This document shows, in pieces, positions 8,969-17,700 of a DNA stretch of 37,385 nucleotides (the stretch's first letter is position 1; each line of letters begins with the position of its first letter). Both the position numbers and the translations under genes were made by a program. The stretch is from Pseudonocardia sp. (GTDB lineage Bacteria; Actinomycetota; Actinomycetes; Mycobacteriales; Pseudonocardiaceae), in NCBI GenBank assembly GCA_026785945.1, contig JAJAZD010000027.1, positions 1-37,385 of the forward strand, in the 5' to 3' direction. Under the pieces are notes generated by a model. The model saw only the letters and a program-made list of their open reading frames with translations. It did not search any database and was not told the DNA's origin.

Positions 8969-9729
8969 CCGGGGTCCCGGCGCCGCAGCAGGTACGTGTC
9001 CATGATCCAGCCCTTGCGTGCCCGACACCCGGTCCAGGTCGCCACGATCCTGTCCTTCACCTGCTGCAGGTCACCGTGCACCAGCACCTCGTCGGGGGTG
9101 CCCAGGTAGGCGCCCCAGTAGATGTCGAGGTCAGCGTCGGGAAGCCCGGCGAAGGCGTTGCGGGCGTCGAGCATGACGACCGCGTCGTCCGTACCGACCG
9201 GGAACCCCTCGGCGGCGAGCCGACGCCCGGTGGTGACGACGAACGGGCGCCCGACGCGGTTGAGGACCAGGCGGTGCCGCGCGGCGAGCGCGGCGATGCT
9301 GCTGATCCCGGGGACCGCGACGACCTCGAACGCGACCGCGCCGCGGGCGAGGATGCGGTCCAGGATCCGCAGGGAGCCGTCGTAGAGGGAAGGATCGCCC
9401 CAGACGAGCAGGCCCGCGCACCCGTCCTCGTCCAGCTCGCGGGTGATCAGCTGCTCGTAGAGCGCCTCGCGTCGGTCCTGCCAGTCCACGACCGCGGCCT
9501 CGTACGCGGCCGCCTCCCGGTCACGTTCCGGGTCCTCGGCCGCCACGACCCGGTACGGGCCGCGCACGTGCCGCGCCAGCAGTTCGCCGCGCAGGCCCGC
9601 GAGATCGGTCTTGGCCTCGCCCTTGTCGATGGTGAGGAAGACGTCGACCCGGTTCATCGCGGCGATCGCCTGCAGCGTGAGGTGCTCGGGATCCCCGGCG
9701 CCGATGCCGATGACGTAGACCGTGCGCAC
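8965..9729 (-). CDS. cobF: Precorrin-6A synthase (deacetylating)
   Basis: A 254-residue SAM-dependent corrin methyltransferase. It starts VYVIGIGAGDPEHLTLQA, the GxGxGxP loop of the precorrin methylase fold. LLVWGDPSLYDGSLRIL, VVAVPGISSIAALAARH and the conserved end KGWIMDTYLLRR are CobF landmarks. CobF methylates C-1 and removes the C-2 acetyl unit in the aerobic cobalamin route, so the CobK beside it acts on its product. The start is the GTG at 9729; the nearby ATG at 9736 is out of frame. The gene lies 15 bp after the lipid-kinase gene and is coupled to cobK. Confidence 0.95.
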   Translation of the reverse strand: MRTVYVIGIGAGDPEHLTLQAIAAMNRVDVFLTIDKGEAKTDLAGLRGELLARHVRGPYRVVAAEDPERDREAAAYEAAVVDWQDRREALYEQLITRELDEDGCAGLLVWGDPSLYDGSLRILDRILARGAVAFEVVAVPGISSIAALAARHRLVLNRVGRPFVVTTGRRLAAEGFPVGTDDAVVMLDARNAFAGLPDADLDIYWGAYLGTPDEVLVHGDLQQVKDRIVATWTGCRARKGWIMDTYLLRRRDPG

Positions 9730-9744
9730 GCCGCATCAGCCCGG

Positions 9745-10782
9745 TTAGGGGGTGCCGGCGGGCGGCAGGTCGGGAACCCGGATGACGAGCGCCCCGTGGT
9801 CCACCCGCATCCGCAGCTCCGACGTGTCACCGATCGGGTCGCCGTCGATCTGGGAGGGCTGAGGTTCGTCCGCCGCGATGACGATCGAGCGGGCCGTCCA
9901 GTGCTCGACACGTGAGTGCCCGTGCCGCGTGCGGCTGATCACCCGCATGGCCACGGCCAGCCAGCCGGCCACGCCCTTCGGCGAGAGGTTGACCACGTCG
10001 AGCACGCCGTCGTCGAGTTCGGCCTGCGGCATGAGGACGAGCCCGCCGAGCAACGTGCCGCTGTTGCCGACCAGGACCGTGCGGGTACGGCGGCGAATCG
10101 GCGGCCCGTCGTCGAACGTCAGCGTCACACGCGTGCGGTGGCCGCGCATCCCGCGCAGGCCGGAGATGACGTAGGCCAGCGGACCGACGCGGCTCTTGAG
10201 CGCCTCGGGCGTGCTCGCCATGACTGCCGCGTCGAAACCCGTGCCGGCCATCACGAGGAACACGTGCTCCTCACCCTGCCCGTCGATCTGCACGAACCCG
10301 ACGTCGATCTTGCGGTCGTGTCCGGACAGGGCGGCATGGCAGGCGGCCGCGGCGTCGAGCGGTGTGCCGACGGAGCGGGCGAACAGGTTGCCCGTGCCGG
10401 CGGGGATCAGGCCCATCGCGACCCCGGTGCCGGTGAGCACCTGCGCGACGGCACGGACCGTGCCGTCACCACCGGCGGCGAGGACGACGTCGACGCCCCG
10501 CTCGACCGCGGCCTTCGTCTGGCCCGTGCCGGGATCCTCGACCGTGGTCTCCAGCCACACCGGAGGGGCCCAGCCCAGGCTCTCGCAGATCATGGCGATC
10601 CGGTCGCGGGTGCCGGCCTCGATCTTCGTGGGGTTGGCGACGACGGCCGCGACCGGTCGCGTGTCCTGAACCGGCGCCTGATCGGCGTCGGTGGAGCCCC
10701 GCCGGCTCCCCACGACCACGATGGTGAGCAGCGCCAGCACGACCACAGCGGCGACCGCCACGAACCACCATTCACCGATCAC
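9745..10782 (-). CDS. Diacylglycerol kinase-family lipid kinase
   Basis: A 345-residue protein with one N-terminal membrane helix (~5-25) and a DAGK catalytic domain. The ATP-binding GGDGT is at 104-108, followed by MGLIPAGTGNLFARS and the C-terminal metal/substrate segment PKG, IDGDPIG typical of DgkB/YegS/BmrU-like enzymes. Such kinases phosphorylate diacylglycerol, sphingoid bases or related lipids; the exact substrate cannot be told. The N-terminal anchor should hold it at the inner membrane face. It sits 37 bp downstream of ald and 15 bp upstream of cobF on the same strand and could be cotranscribed with both. Confidence 0.88.
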   Translation of the reverse strand: MIGEWWFVAVAAVVVLALLTIVVVGSRRGSTDADQAPVQDTRPVAAVVANPTKIEAGTRDRIAMICESLGWAPPVWLETTVEDPGTGQTKAAVERGVDVVLAAGGDGTVRAVAQVLTGTGVAMGLIPAGTGNLFARSVGTPLDAAAACHAALSGHDRKIDVGFVQIDGQGEEHVFLVMAGTGFDAAVMASTPEALKSRVGPLAYVISGLRGMRGHRTRVTLTFDDGPPIRRRTRTVLVGNSGTLLGGLVLMPQAELDDGVLDVVNLSPKGVAGWLAVAMRVISRTRHGHSRVEHWTARSIVIAADEPQPSQIDGDPIGDTSELRMRVDHGALVIRVPDLPPAGTP

Positions 10783-10819
10783 CGGCGCACCCTATGTGGC
10801 GCCCGCGCGGCGCACAGCA

Positions 10820-11977
10820 TCAGGTGCGGGCCGCTCCCGCGCCGGACAACTCGGGATCCGGGGCGCGGACGAACTCGGGTGGTTCGGTGTGGACCAGCCC
10901 GAGGTCGTGGGCCACCTGCAGGCTCGTCAGCGCACCCCGGTGGGTGGACAGGCCCGCGGCCAGCGCGGGATCGCCCGCGAGCGCCGCCTCCCAGCCGAGG
11001 TTCGCCAGCCGCAGCACGTAGGGCAGCGTGGCGTTGGTCAGTGCGTGGGTGGAGGTGTGGGGCACCGCGCCGGGCATGTTGGCCACGCAGTAGAAGACCG
11101 AGCGGTGCACCATGTAGGTCGGGTGGGCGTGCGTCGTGGGACGGGTGTCCTCGAAGCAGCCGCCCTGGTCGACCGCGATGTCCACGAGCACCGAGCCGGG
11201 CTTCATCCGACGCACGAGGTCGTTGCTCACCAGTCGTGGGGCGCGTGCTCCCGGCACGAGCACCGCCCCGATCACCAGGTCGGCCTCCAGGCAGACGAGC
11301 TCCAGCTCGCGGGAGTTCGACACGACCGTGCGGACGCGGCCCGCGTAGCGGTCGTCGAGGTCGCGCAGCTTGGTGATGTCGAGGTCGAGGACGGTGACGT
11401 CGGCGCCCATGCCGACGGCCATCGCCGTGGCGTTCTGGCCGGACACGCCCGCACCGATCACGACCACGGTGGCCGGGCGGACCCCGGGGACACCGCCGAG
11501 CAGTACACCGCGGCCACCGGCGGCCGCCAGCAGGGCGGTCGCACCCGCCTGGGGTGCCAGCCGGCCCGCAACCTCGCTCATCGGAGCGAGCAGCGGCAGC
11601 GTGCCGTCGGACAGCCGGACGGTCTCGTAGGCGATCGCGGTGGTGCCCGACGCGAGGAGGGCGTCGGTGCACGGCCGCGACGCCGCGAGGTGCAGGTAGG
11701 TGAACAGCACCTGGTCGCGGCGCAACCGGTGGTACTCCTGCTCGATCGGCTCCTTCACCTTGAGCAGCAGGTCGGCGGTGGCCCAGACCTCGTCGGGACC
11801 GTCGACGATCCGCGCGCCGACGACCTCGTAGTCGGCGTCGGTGATCGAGCTGCCGAGACCGGCGCCCCGCTCGACGAGCACGTGGTGCCCGGACGCGACG
11901 AGCTCGTGCGCACCCGCGGGGGTCAGCGCGACGCGGTACTCGTGGTTCTTGACCTCGCGAGGCACACCGATTCTCAT
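10820..11977 (-). CDS. ald: Alanine dehydrogenase
   Basis: A 385-residue NAD-dependent alanine dehydrogenase interconverting L-alanine and pyruvate plus ammonia. All residues known from the M. tuberculosis enzyme fall at identical positions: Arg15, Lys75 (KVKEP), Tyr94 and His96 (YLHLA), Asp270 (AVDQGGC) and Asn300 ([13 protein letters not shown]). The nucleotide fold starts [12 protein letters not shown] at ~172. The C-terminus is about 14 residues longer than usual, Glu/Pro/Ala-rich. The divergent Lrp/AsnC-type gene at 12045 matches the ald/aldR pairing of mycobacteria, so alanine-responsive control is inferred. Confidence 0.97.
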   Translation of the reverse strand: MRIGVPREVKNHEYRVALTPAGAHELVASGHHVLVERGAGLGSSITDADYEVVGARIVDGPDEVWATADLLLKVKEPIEQEYHRLRRDQVLFTYLHLAASRPCTDALLASGTTAIAYETVRLSDGTLPLLAPMSEVAGRLAPQAGATALLAAAGGRGVLLGGVPGVRPATVVVIGAGVSGQNATAMAVGMGADVTVLDLDITKLRDLDDRYAGRVRTVVSNSRELELVCLEADLVIGAVLVPGARAPRLVSNDLVRRMKPGSVLVDIAVDQGGCFEDTRPTTHAHPTYMVHRSVFYCVANMPGAVPHTSTHALTNATLPYVLRLANLGWEAALAGDPALAAGLSTHRGALTSLQVAHDLGLVHTEPPEFVRAPDPELSGAGAART

Positions 11978-11996
11978 GCCATGAGGATGAAGAACC

Positions 11997-12022
11997 TGCG
12001 GCTAGAGTGCAATCGAACCGCA
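11997..12022. promoter_or_regulatory. Candidate AldR operator between ald and aldR
   Basis: The only inverted repeat I see in the 67-bp divergent spacer is TGCGG (11997-12001) paired with CCGCA (12018-12022), centred on an A/T-richer core. Lrp/AsnC proteins commonly bind imperfect palindromes of this size. The arms are short, so this is suggestive only. Confidence 0.3.
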
Positions 12023-12044
12023 CGACATTCGCTGGAGTTCCCCG

Positions 12045-12581
12045 ATGCCGCTACCACCTGCGGGCCGGGTGCCTGAACGGCCGCTGCCGCCGCAGGATTC
12101 TCGGCTCGACGCCGTCGACCGCTCGATCGTGGCGGCGCTGCGCGACGACGCGCGCGTCTCCAACAAGGATCTCGCCGAGCGGGTGGGCGTCGCGCAGTCC
12201 ACCTGCCTGGCTCGCGTACGGGCGTTGCGCGACAACGGCGTCATCCGCGGCTACCACGCCGACATCGATCCCCGGGCGCTCGGCCACGACCTGCAGGCGA
12301 TGATCGCGATCCGGCTCCAGCCCCACGCCCGCGGTGCGATGGGCGGGTTCATGGCGACGTTGGGCCGGCAGCCGGAGGTACTGGCCGTGTACTTCGTCGC
12401 CGGGGCCAACGACTTCCTCGTACACGTCGCGACGAGCAGCACCGACGAGCTGCGCCGGTTCGTCGGCGACCATCTCAACCGCGATCCCGCGATCGCCGGC
12501 ACCGAGACGAACCTGATCTTCGAACACCTCCGTGCGACGGGTCGCCGCGACGAGCGGGACACCGCCGCCGGCCGAGAATGA
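12045..12581 (+). CDS. aldR: Lrp/AsnC-family transcriptional regulator, AldR-like
   Basis: A 178-residue protein. After a Pro-rich N-terminus, residues ~20-65 form the AsnC-type helix-turn-helix with LDAVDRSIVAALRDDARVS and LAERVGVAQSTCLARVRAL. The RAM effector domain (~70-165) follows with VLAVYFVAGANDFLVHV and a TETNLIFEHLR end. Lrp/AsnC proteins bind amino acids through this domain and form octamers. Its position 67 bp from the divergent ald gene is the arrangement of mycobacterial aldR, where alanine modulates ald expression. The extra ~18 N-terminal residues may indicate a later real start, but no better codon with a ribosome site is seen. Confidence 0.88.
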   Translation: MPLPPAGRVPERPLPPQDSRLDAVDRSIVAALRDDARVSNKDLAERVGVAQSTCLARVRALRDNGVIRGYHADIDPRALGHDLQAMIAIRLQPHARGAMGGFMATLGRQPEVLAVYFVAGANDFLVHVATSSTDELRRFVGDHLNRDPAIAGTETNLIFEHLRATGRRDERDTAAGRE

Positions 12582-12637
12582 CCGGTCGGCGTCGCGCTCC
12601 GGTCGCGCACCGGCCCGTCGCGCGGGATGGTGGGCCC

Positions 12638-13585
12638 ATGCGGGTGCTGGTGACCGGTGCGTCGGGGTTCGTCGGCGGCCGGCTGTGCCCGGCCCTGGAG
12701 GAGGCGGGCCACGAGGTCCTCGCCATGACCCGGCATCCCGGGCGCTACACCGGGGCGGGCAAGGCGGTGCGCGGCGACGTCCACGACGCGGCGTCGCTCG
12801 ACACGGTCTTGGCCGGTTGCGACGCCGCCTACTACCTCGTGCACTCCCTCGACGACGCCGCGTTCCGACGCCGGGACGCCGCCGCCGCCCGCACCTTCGC
12901 CCGCGCCGCCGCCGAGGCGGGCGTCAAGCGGATCGTCTACCTCGGTGGGCTCGGCGACGACACCGACGACCTGTCGGCGCACCTGCGCAGCCGCCGGGAG
13001 GTGGAGCAGTTCCTCGGCTCCGCCGGCGTCCCCGTCACGACGCTGCGGGCCGGCATCGTCGTCGGTCACGGCGGCATCTCCTGGGAGATGACCCGCCAGC
13101 TCGTGGAGCACCTCCCCGCCATGATCACGCCGCGCTGGGTGCGGACGCGCACGCAGCCGATAGCCGTGGCCGACGTCGTGCGGTACCTCGTCGAGGTGCT
13201 GGAGGTCCCGGAGGCCGCGGGGCGCGCGTTCGACATCGGCGGGCCCGACGTCCTGGAGTACGTCGAGATGATGCGCCGGGTCGCGGCCATCGAGGGGCGC
13301 ACCATGATCGTCGTGCCGGTGCCGCTGCTCACCCCGCGGCTGTCGTCGCGCTGGCTGTCGCTGGTGACCGACGTCGACGTGCAGACCGGACGCTCGCTGA
13401 TCGACTCGATGAGCAACGAGGTGGTGGTGCGTGACGACAGCATCCGCGCCCTCGTACCGTTCGAGCCCATGGACTACGACACGGCGGTGCTGCACGCCCT
13501 CGGGGAACGCGCACAGGCCAAGCGTGCGAAGGCCGGGCACGCGAACGCCGGGCAGGACAAGGCCGGGCGGAAGGCGAGGCGATGA
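12638..13585 (+). CDS. NAD(P)H-binding SDR-like oxidoreductase / epimerase-fold protein
   Basis: A 315-residue extended-SDR/NmrA-type protein. It begins VLVTGASGFVGGRL, a GxxGxxG NAD(P) loop. VYLGGLGD and VTTLRAGIVVGHGG are typical of the YbjT/complex I NDUFA9-like group, and IAVADVVRYLVEVL is the common C-terminal block. The SDR Tyr-x-x-x-Lys pair is not evident, so it may be a binding protein or act on an unusual substrate such as a quinone. The tail is a low-complexity Ala/Lys/Gly stretch. The ATG at 12638 directly precedes the fold; an in-frame ATG at 12578 overlapping the aldR stop is the alternative. The stop overlaps the next start (ATGA), so the pair is coupled. Confidence 0.82.
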   Translation: MRVLVTGASGFVGGRLCPALEEAGHEVLAMTRHPGRYTGAGKAVRGDVHDAASLDTVLAGCDAAYYLVHSLDDAAFRRRDAAAARTFARAAAEAGVKRIVYLGGLGDDTDDLSAHLRSRREVEQFLGSAGVPVTTLRAGIVVGHGGISWEMTRQLVEHLPAMITPRWVRTRTQPIAVADVVRYLVEVLEVPEAAGRAFDIGGPDVLEYVEMMRRVAAIEGRTMIVVPVPLLTPRLSSRWLSLVTDVDVQTGRSLIDSMSNEVVVRDDSIRALVPFEPMDYDTAVLHALGERAQAKRAKAGHANAGQDKAGRKARR

Positions 13586-14403
13586 GGATCCCGGACCGGG
13601 TCCTCCGCGCGCTGCCGCCCTGGCTGGTGGAGAAGGTGCCGCGCGACCACCGCGAGTCCGACGCGGCGTTCCGGCGACGCCGGCGCGTGGTGACCGGCAC
13701 CGCGATGGCGGGTGCCGGGCTGCTGGGTGCGTCGCTGTCGACCACGCCGGACTCGACGCGCTTCTACGGGCTGACCGCCGCGACGGCTGCCACCTGGGTC
13801 GTCGGCGGCGTCGCGTCGGGGCCGCTGCACCTGGGCTGGATGCAGCACCGCCGCCGTCCGGAGTCGATCCTGCGGCGTCCCGTGCTCACCCCCGTGCTGA
13901 CCGGCGTGGCGGCGTTCGGGGGCTTCTACGCCTGCGCACTGGTCGCCCGTCACATCCCGGTCCTCGAGCGGGCCATCTCCTCGGTGCTGCGCTACGCCGA
14001 CGAGGGGTCCGACCGGCTCGTACTGCTGACGACGCTGTCCAACGGCGCGGCCGAGGAGGTGTTCTTCCGTGGGGCGCTCTACGCCGCCGTCGGCGAGAAG
14101 CACCCGGTCGTCGCCTCCACCGGTGTGTACATGCTGGCCACGCTCGCCACCCGCAACCCGGCGCTGGTGCTCGCCTCGGGCGCCATGGGCGCGCTGTTCG
14201 GGCTGCAGCGGCGCTCCTCGGGCGGCATCCAGGCGCCACTGCTCACGCACCTGACGTGGTCGACGTTGATGCTGCGCTACCTGCCGCCGCTGTTCAACGT
14301 GGCGCCGGTGGCGTCGGCCGAACCAATGTCCGAACCGACGGCCGAACCGAGGAAGGCGGACAGCCCGTCGAACAGCCGGTCCACATCGGAGTCGTCGACG
14401 TAG
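13582..14403 (+). CDS. CPBP (Abi/CAAX-type) intramembrane metalloprotease
   Basis: A 273-residue membrane protein with hydrophobic segments at about 38-55, 62-82, 102-124, 145-165, 178-190 and 194-206. The CPBP motif EEVFFRG is at 158-164 (Glu158, Glu159, Arg163), and a later His223 in LLTHLTW fits the third conserved block. This family cleaves or binds prenylated or other membrane substrates; in bacteria some members act in bacteriocin self-immunity or regulation. The gene is coupled to the preceding SDR gene by ATGA. The last ~42 codons are Ser/Pro/Glu-rich, lie past the final helix, and overlap the opposite-strand gene by 127 bp. Confidence 0.83.
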   Translation: MRIPDRVLRALPPWLVEKVPRDHRESDAAFRRRRRVVTGTAMAGAGLLGASLSTTPDSTRFYGLTAATAATWVVGGVASGPLHLGWMQHRRRPESILRRPVLTPVLTGVAAFGGFYACALVARHIPVLERAISSVLRYADEGSDRLVLLTTLSNGAAEEVFFRGALYAAVGEKHPVVASTGVYMLATLATRNPALVLASGAMGALFGLQRRSSGGIQAPLLTHLTWSTLMLRYLPPLFNVAPVASAEPMSEPTAEPRKADSPSNSRSTSESST

Positions 14404-15554
14404 GGCGCGAGCCCGATCCGCAGTGCGCCCCCGTCCCCCAGGCCGAGTCGCCGCGAGGCCTCCAGCGCGTAGAACGAGCTTGCCGGCGCGTGGACTCCCA
14501 GCCCGGCCAGGAACCGGTACGCCGCCGCGGGCTCCCGCCCGGCGATCGTCACCAGCAGGGTCGGGGTGCGCAGCGGGGCGCGGGAGTGGACGGTGACGCC
14601 GGGCAGGGCGGCGAGCCCTTCCTCGATGCGGTGACGCAGGCCGTCCTCGTGCTCCTGGACCGCCTCCATGGACGCCAGCAGCCGCGCCCGGCGGGTGGCC
14701 CCACCGGGACCGGCCCGGCTCGTCAGGTCGGCGAGGAAGTCGATGGCCGCGGTGGTACCGGCGAGGAGCTCGTAGGGCAGGGTGCCGAGCTCGAACCGCT
14801 CGGGGACGGCATCGGAGCTGGGCAGCAGCTTCTGCGGGTGCAACGTCTCCAGCAGCGCCGGGTCGGCGGCGAGCACTCCGCAGTGCGGCCCGAGGAACTT
14901 GTAGGGCGAGCAGACGTAGAAGTCCGCTCCGAGCTCGTCGACGTGGACGCCGACGTGGGCCGAGTAGTGCACGCCGTCGACGTAGGTCAGTGCCCCGGCC
15001 GCGTGGGCCAGATCGGAGATCGCCCGCACCGGCGGGCGGGTGCCGATCAGGTTGGACGCCGCGGTGACGGCCACCAACCGTGTGCGCGGCGAGAGCACGG
15101 CGGCCACGTCGTCCTCGGTGAGATCGCCCGTCCCCGGATCGAAGTCGGCCCAGCGGACCACCGCGCCCACGGCCTCCGCGGCTCGCACCCAGGGCCGGAT
15201 GTTCGCGTCGTGGTCGAGCCGGGTGACCACGACCTCGTCACCCGGGCGCCAGCCCGCGGCGAGGGTGCGGGCCATGTCGAAGGTCAGCTGCGTCATGCTC
15301 CGGCCGAACACGACGCCCCGGGGATCGGCACCCAGCAGGTCGGCCGTCGCGGCGCGGGCGCCGAGCACGACGTCGTCCGCCGCGCGCTCGGCGGCGGTGA
15401 CCGTCCCGCGGGTGGCCAGCGCCGAGGTGAGCGTGCGAGCCACCGCGTCGGCCACGACGTCGGGCACCTGCGACCCACCGGGTCCGTCGAAGTGGGCGTA
15501 TCCGGCCTTCAGCGCCGGGAAGCGCTCGCGGACCGCCCGCACGTCGAAGCTCAC
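14277..15554 (-). CDS. Cysteine desulfurase-like aminotransferase class V protein
   Basis: A 425-residue fold-type I PLP enzyme. The Schiff-base lysine is Lys219 in SPYKFLGPHCG. Asp193 and His196 in VDGVHYSAH bind the cofactor, and HFDGPGGSQVP is the typical N-terminal substrate loop. It fits the SufS-related 'cysteine desulfurase-like' subgroup. The region where true desulfurases carry their catalytic Cys reads APASSFYALEASRRLGL without Cys, so desulfurase activity is doubtful; a lyase or aminotransferase role is possible. No iron-sulfur cluster genes are nearby. The final ~20 residues (GSAVGSDIGSADATG) look like an added tail and correspond to the antisense overlap with the CPBP gene. Confidence 0.87.
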   Translation of the reverse strand: MSFDVRAVRERFPALKAGYAHFDGPGGSQVPDVVADAVARTLTSALATRGTVTAAERAADDVVLGARAATADLLGADPRGVVFGRSMTQLTFDMARTLAAGWRPGDEVVVTRLDHDANIRPWVRAAEAVGAVVRWADFDPGTGDLTEDDVAAVLSPRTRLVAVTAASNLIGTRPPVRAISDLAHAAGALTYVDGVHYSAHVGVHVDELGADFYVCSPYKFLGPHCGVLAADPALLETLHPQKLLPSSDAVPERFELGTLPYELLAGTTAAIDFLADLTSRAGPGGATRRARLLASMEAVQEHEDGLRHRIEEGLAALPGVTVHSRAPLRTPTLLVTIAGREPAAAYRFLAGLGVHAPASSFYALEASRRLGLGDGGALRIGLAPYVDDSDVDRLFDGLSAFLGSAVGSDIGSADATGATLNSGGR

Positions 15555-15635
15555 GACCCCACCCTGTCACGGGACGGGCGCCTGCAGGAGTCTCCGGACA
15601 GCCGCTCGCCCGGCGCCGCCCGATCGGGCTGTGCG

Positions 15636-17357
15636 CTACCAGGCGAACGAGCCACCCTGGTCGGGTGGGGGAGGTGCGGGGTCCGCACGGTGCCGGCCTT
15701 GCCGCAGGCCCCGCTGGTAGGTGCTGAGACGGTCACGTACCCGATCGGGTATCCGCTCGCTGGGGCTCCGCTCGGGTATCCGGGTCTGCGACCTGGGCGG
15801 CGGGACGAGCTGGCTGCCGGGGCGTCGGCGCGGCAGCCCGGTGGCGGTGAGCGCCATCGGGTCCGGCTGTGCGGCGCGTGCGGCGGCGGCGCGCCATTCC
15901 TCGTCGCTCGGGGAGGTCCAGTCGACGGGGTCACGCAGGCGGGCGCCGTTGACGAGACGCCCGGGCTCCTGGATCTTCTCGGGGGCGTCCTCGAGGAACC
16001 ACGCGGACGCGATCGCCTCGAAGATCGGCGTGGCCCCCAGGTCGTCGGAGGGCAGGTGGCCGAGATCGATCATCGGCCCGAACAGCTCGTCCACGGGGGC
16101 GGGGGCCGGCGGGGCATCGGCGGGCATCGCGCTGTCGGGCTGCATGTAGGACCGGTAGGACCCTGACGGCGAGGCGAACGAGTCGTAGGCGGCCGGCAGG
16201 TAGGTCGAGGCGGAGAAGCCGGGCGCGTCGAAGTCGGGGGCGGCGAGGTCCGGGGCGGCGACATCGCGCGCCCCGAGATCCGGGGCGGCGAGGTCCGGGG
16301 CGGCGGGCGCACGGCCGACGACCGGGTAGTCGAGCGCGGACCAGTCGGGGACGGGGTGGTCACCGGTGGTGTGATCCGCTGCCGAGTAGTCGGGCTGCGC
16401 GAAGTCGGGCCGCGCGTAGTTCGGGCGGGTGTGCGGCGGGGACTGCACCGGCGGGCCGGCGGGCGGCGCTGTCGGACGACCGTTCCGGCCGGCCGCGGGT
16501 CCGCTCCTGTCGCCACCGGTGCGGCCCTCGGTGCCGTTGCGGCCGTTGCGCCCGCTGGAGCTTGGCGCCTGCGTGGGACGCGAGGGCCCGTTGCGGAGCC
16601 GGTCGGCCACCCAGGACATCGGCTGACGTTCGGGCTCGTCGAACGTGACGACCGCACCCGGACAGTGGACGGTGGCCACCGAGCCGCCTCCTGACGCCGA
16701 GAGGCGCAGGGCGATCCCGCTGCGGGACCGGGCGGCGAGCCGTTGCGCCGCCGCCATCGAAGGGCGCCCGCCGAGGCCGTCGGGGTCGTAGCGGGCGGCG
16801 CCGTCGGCCCGCACCTCCACGACGACACCCGCAGGCTCCTCGACGCGGCAGGTCACATCGACGCGGGCCCCGGGGTAGACGGCGCTGACGTGGTCCACGA
16901 GCTCGGCCAGCACGTGCAGCATCTCGGTGGCCGTTCCGGCCGTCAGGGTGGCGGCGGGAGCGGGGCGGACGTCGACGCGGCGGGGTTCCTCGGCAGCCGC
17001 CGCCACGTCGGCGAGCACGTCGGCGACCCGGCGGGGTCCGCCTGCGCGCACGCCGGGGTCCTGGCCGCAGAGCAGGAGCAGGGTCTCGGTGTCGCGACGG
17101 ATCCGCCGCGACGTCTCCAGCATCTCGGACAGACCGGCCGGCTCGGGCTGCAACGGGTCGGCCTGCATCCTGCCCAGCAGCCAGAGGTGCCGGTCGACGC
17201 GGCTCTGGAGCCGGCGCGCGACCCCGGCCGAGGCGTCCGGGGCGTCGTCGGCACCGTGAAGAGGGTGTCCGGCATCCCAGCGGTCCCCCCACGCGGAAGG
17301 TTCCTCGCGCCCGACGTCCACCGAGTCGCCCTCGGAAGCGAACATCCTGTCGCTCAC
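15636..17357 (-). CDS. Orphan, soluble CvnA-like (conservon) ATPase-domain protein, degenerate
   Basis: A 573-residue protein. Residues ~144-250 keep the shape of a GHKL ATPase (EMLHVLAELV, then MAAAQRLAARSRSGIAL), but the N-box Asn is replaced (ELVDHVSAVYP) and the usual D-x-G-x-G box reads RADGAARYDP, so ATP binding is doubtful. Then comes a long low-complexity linker with AAPDL/APDF repeats. The C-terminus (from ~506) has TGLPRRRPGSQLVPP and RVRDRLSTYQRGL, the signature end of actinobacterial CvnA-type sensors of conservons. CvnA proteins normally have transmembrane sensing domains and sit with roadblock (CvnB), DUF742 (CvnC) and GTPase (CvnD) genes; none of these is present. The GTG at 17357 is chosen for the GAGAGGAC upstream; GTG 17411 is possible. 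Confidence 0.7.
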   Translation of the reverse strand: MSDRMFASEGDSVDVGREEPSAWGDRWDAGHPLHGADDAPDASAGVARRLQSRVDRHLWLLGRMQADPLQPEPAGLSEMLETSRRIRRDTETLLLLCGQDPGVRAGGPRRVADVLADVAAAAEEPRRVDVRPAPAATLTAGTATEMLHVLAELVDHVSAVYPGARVDVTCRVEEPAGVVVEVRADGAARYDPDGLGGRPSMAAAQRLAARSRSGIALRLSASGGGSVATVHCPGAVVTFDEPERQPMSWVADRLRNGPSRPTQAPSSSGRNGRNGTEGRTGGDRSGPAAGRNGRPTAPPAGPPVQSPPHTRPNYARPDFAQPDYSAADHTTGDHPVPDWSALDYPVVGRAPAAPDLAAPDLGARDVAAPDLAAPDFDAPGFSASTYLPAAYDSFASPSGSYRSYMQPDSAMPADAPPAPAPVDELFGPMIDLGHLPSDDLGATPIFEAIASAWFLEDAPEKIQEPGRLVNGARLRDPVDWTSPSDEEWRAAAARAAQPDPMALTATGLPRRRPGSQLVPPPRSQTRIPERSPSERIPDRVRDRLSTYQRGLRQGRHRADPAPPPPDQGGSFAW

Positions 17358-17700
17358 CAGTCGGTCCTCTCGAACGGGGTCGCGATCACCTTCGAACTCC
17401 CCTGACCGCACGTCCTCAGGGGTGGTCGTGGCGAGCCACGGTGGTCACATGTCCTGGTCGGGCACGCTACCCGGCAACGTTCCTCATCGTCCGCAGGCGA
17501 CACCGGCTGCGCTCAGGACGCGCCTGCATGCGACGGGCGGCGAGTGACACGCGCCATGTCGAACGGGCGCCGCAGACCTCCTCCCTCCCCACCGGCCGCA
17601 ATGATCCGCATACCGTCGACGGCCCCCACGGGGCTCTGCCCGACGACACCTTCCCATGGGCAACCGTCCTGCGTCCGCAGACCCCGCCGGGTCCCCGGGT
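17358..17700. other. Non-coding stretch
   Basis: Between the CvnA-like start and the fumarylacetoacetase remnant I see no gene, RNA or clear repeat. Reading frames on both strands are Arg/Pro-rich shadows without family motifs. The promoter of the CvnA-like gene must lie here, but no clear -35/-10 pair stands out. Confidence 0.5.

Noticed and set aside
13431-16166. A very long plus-strand frame (over 900 codons) crossing three genes
   Set aside because: It is antisense or out of frame to the SDR, CPBP, PLP enzyme and CvnA-like genes, is Arg/Gly/Pro-rich and has no family motifs; it is a shadow of high GC content.
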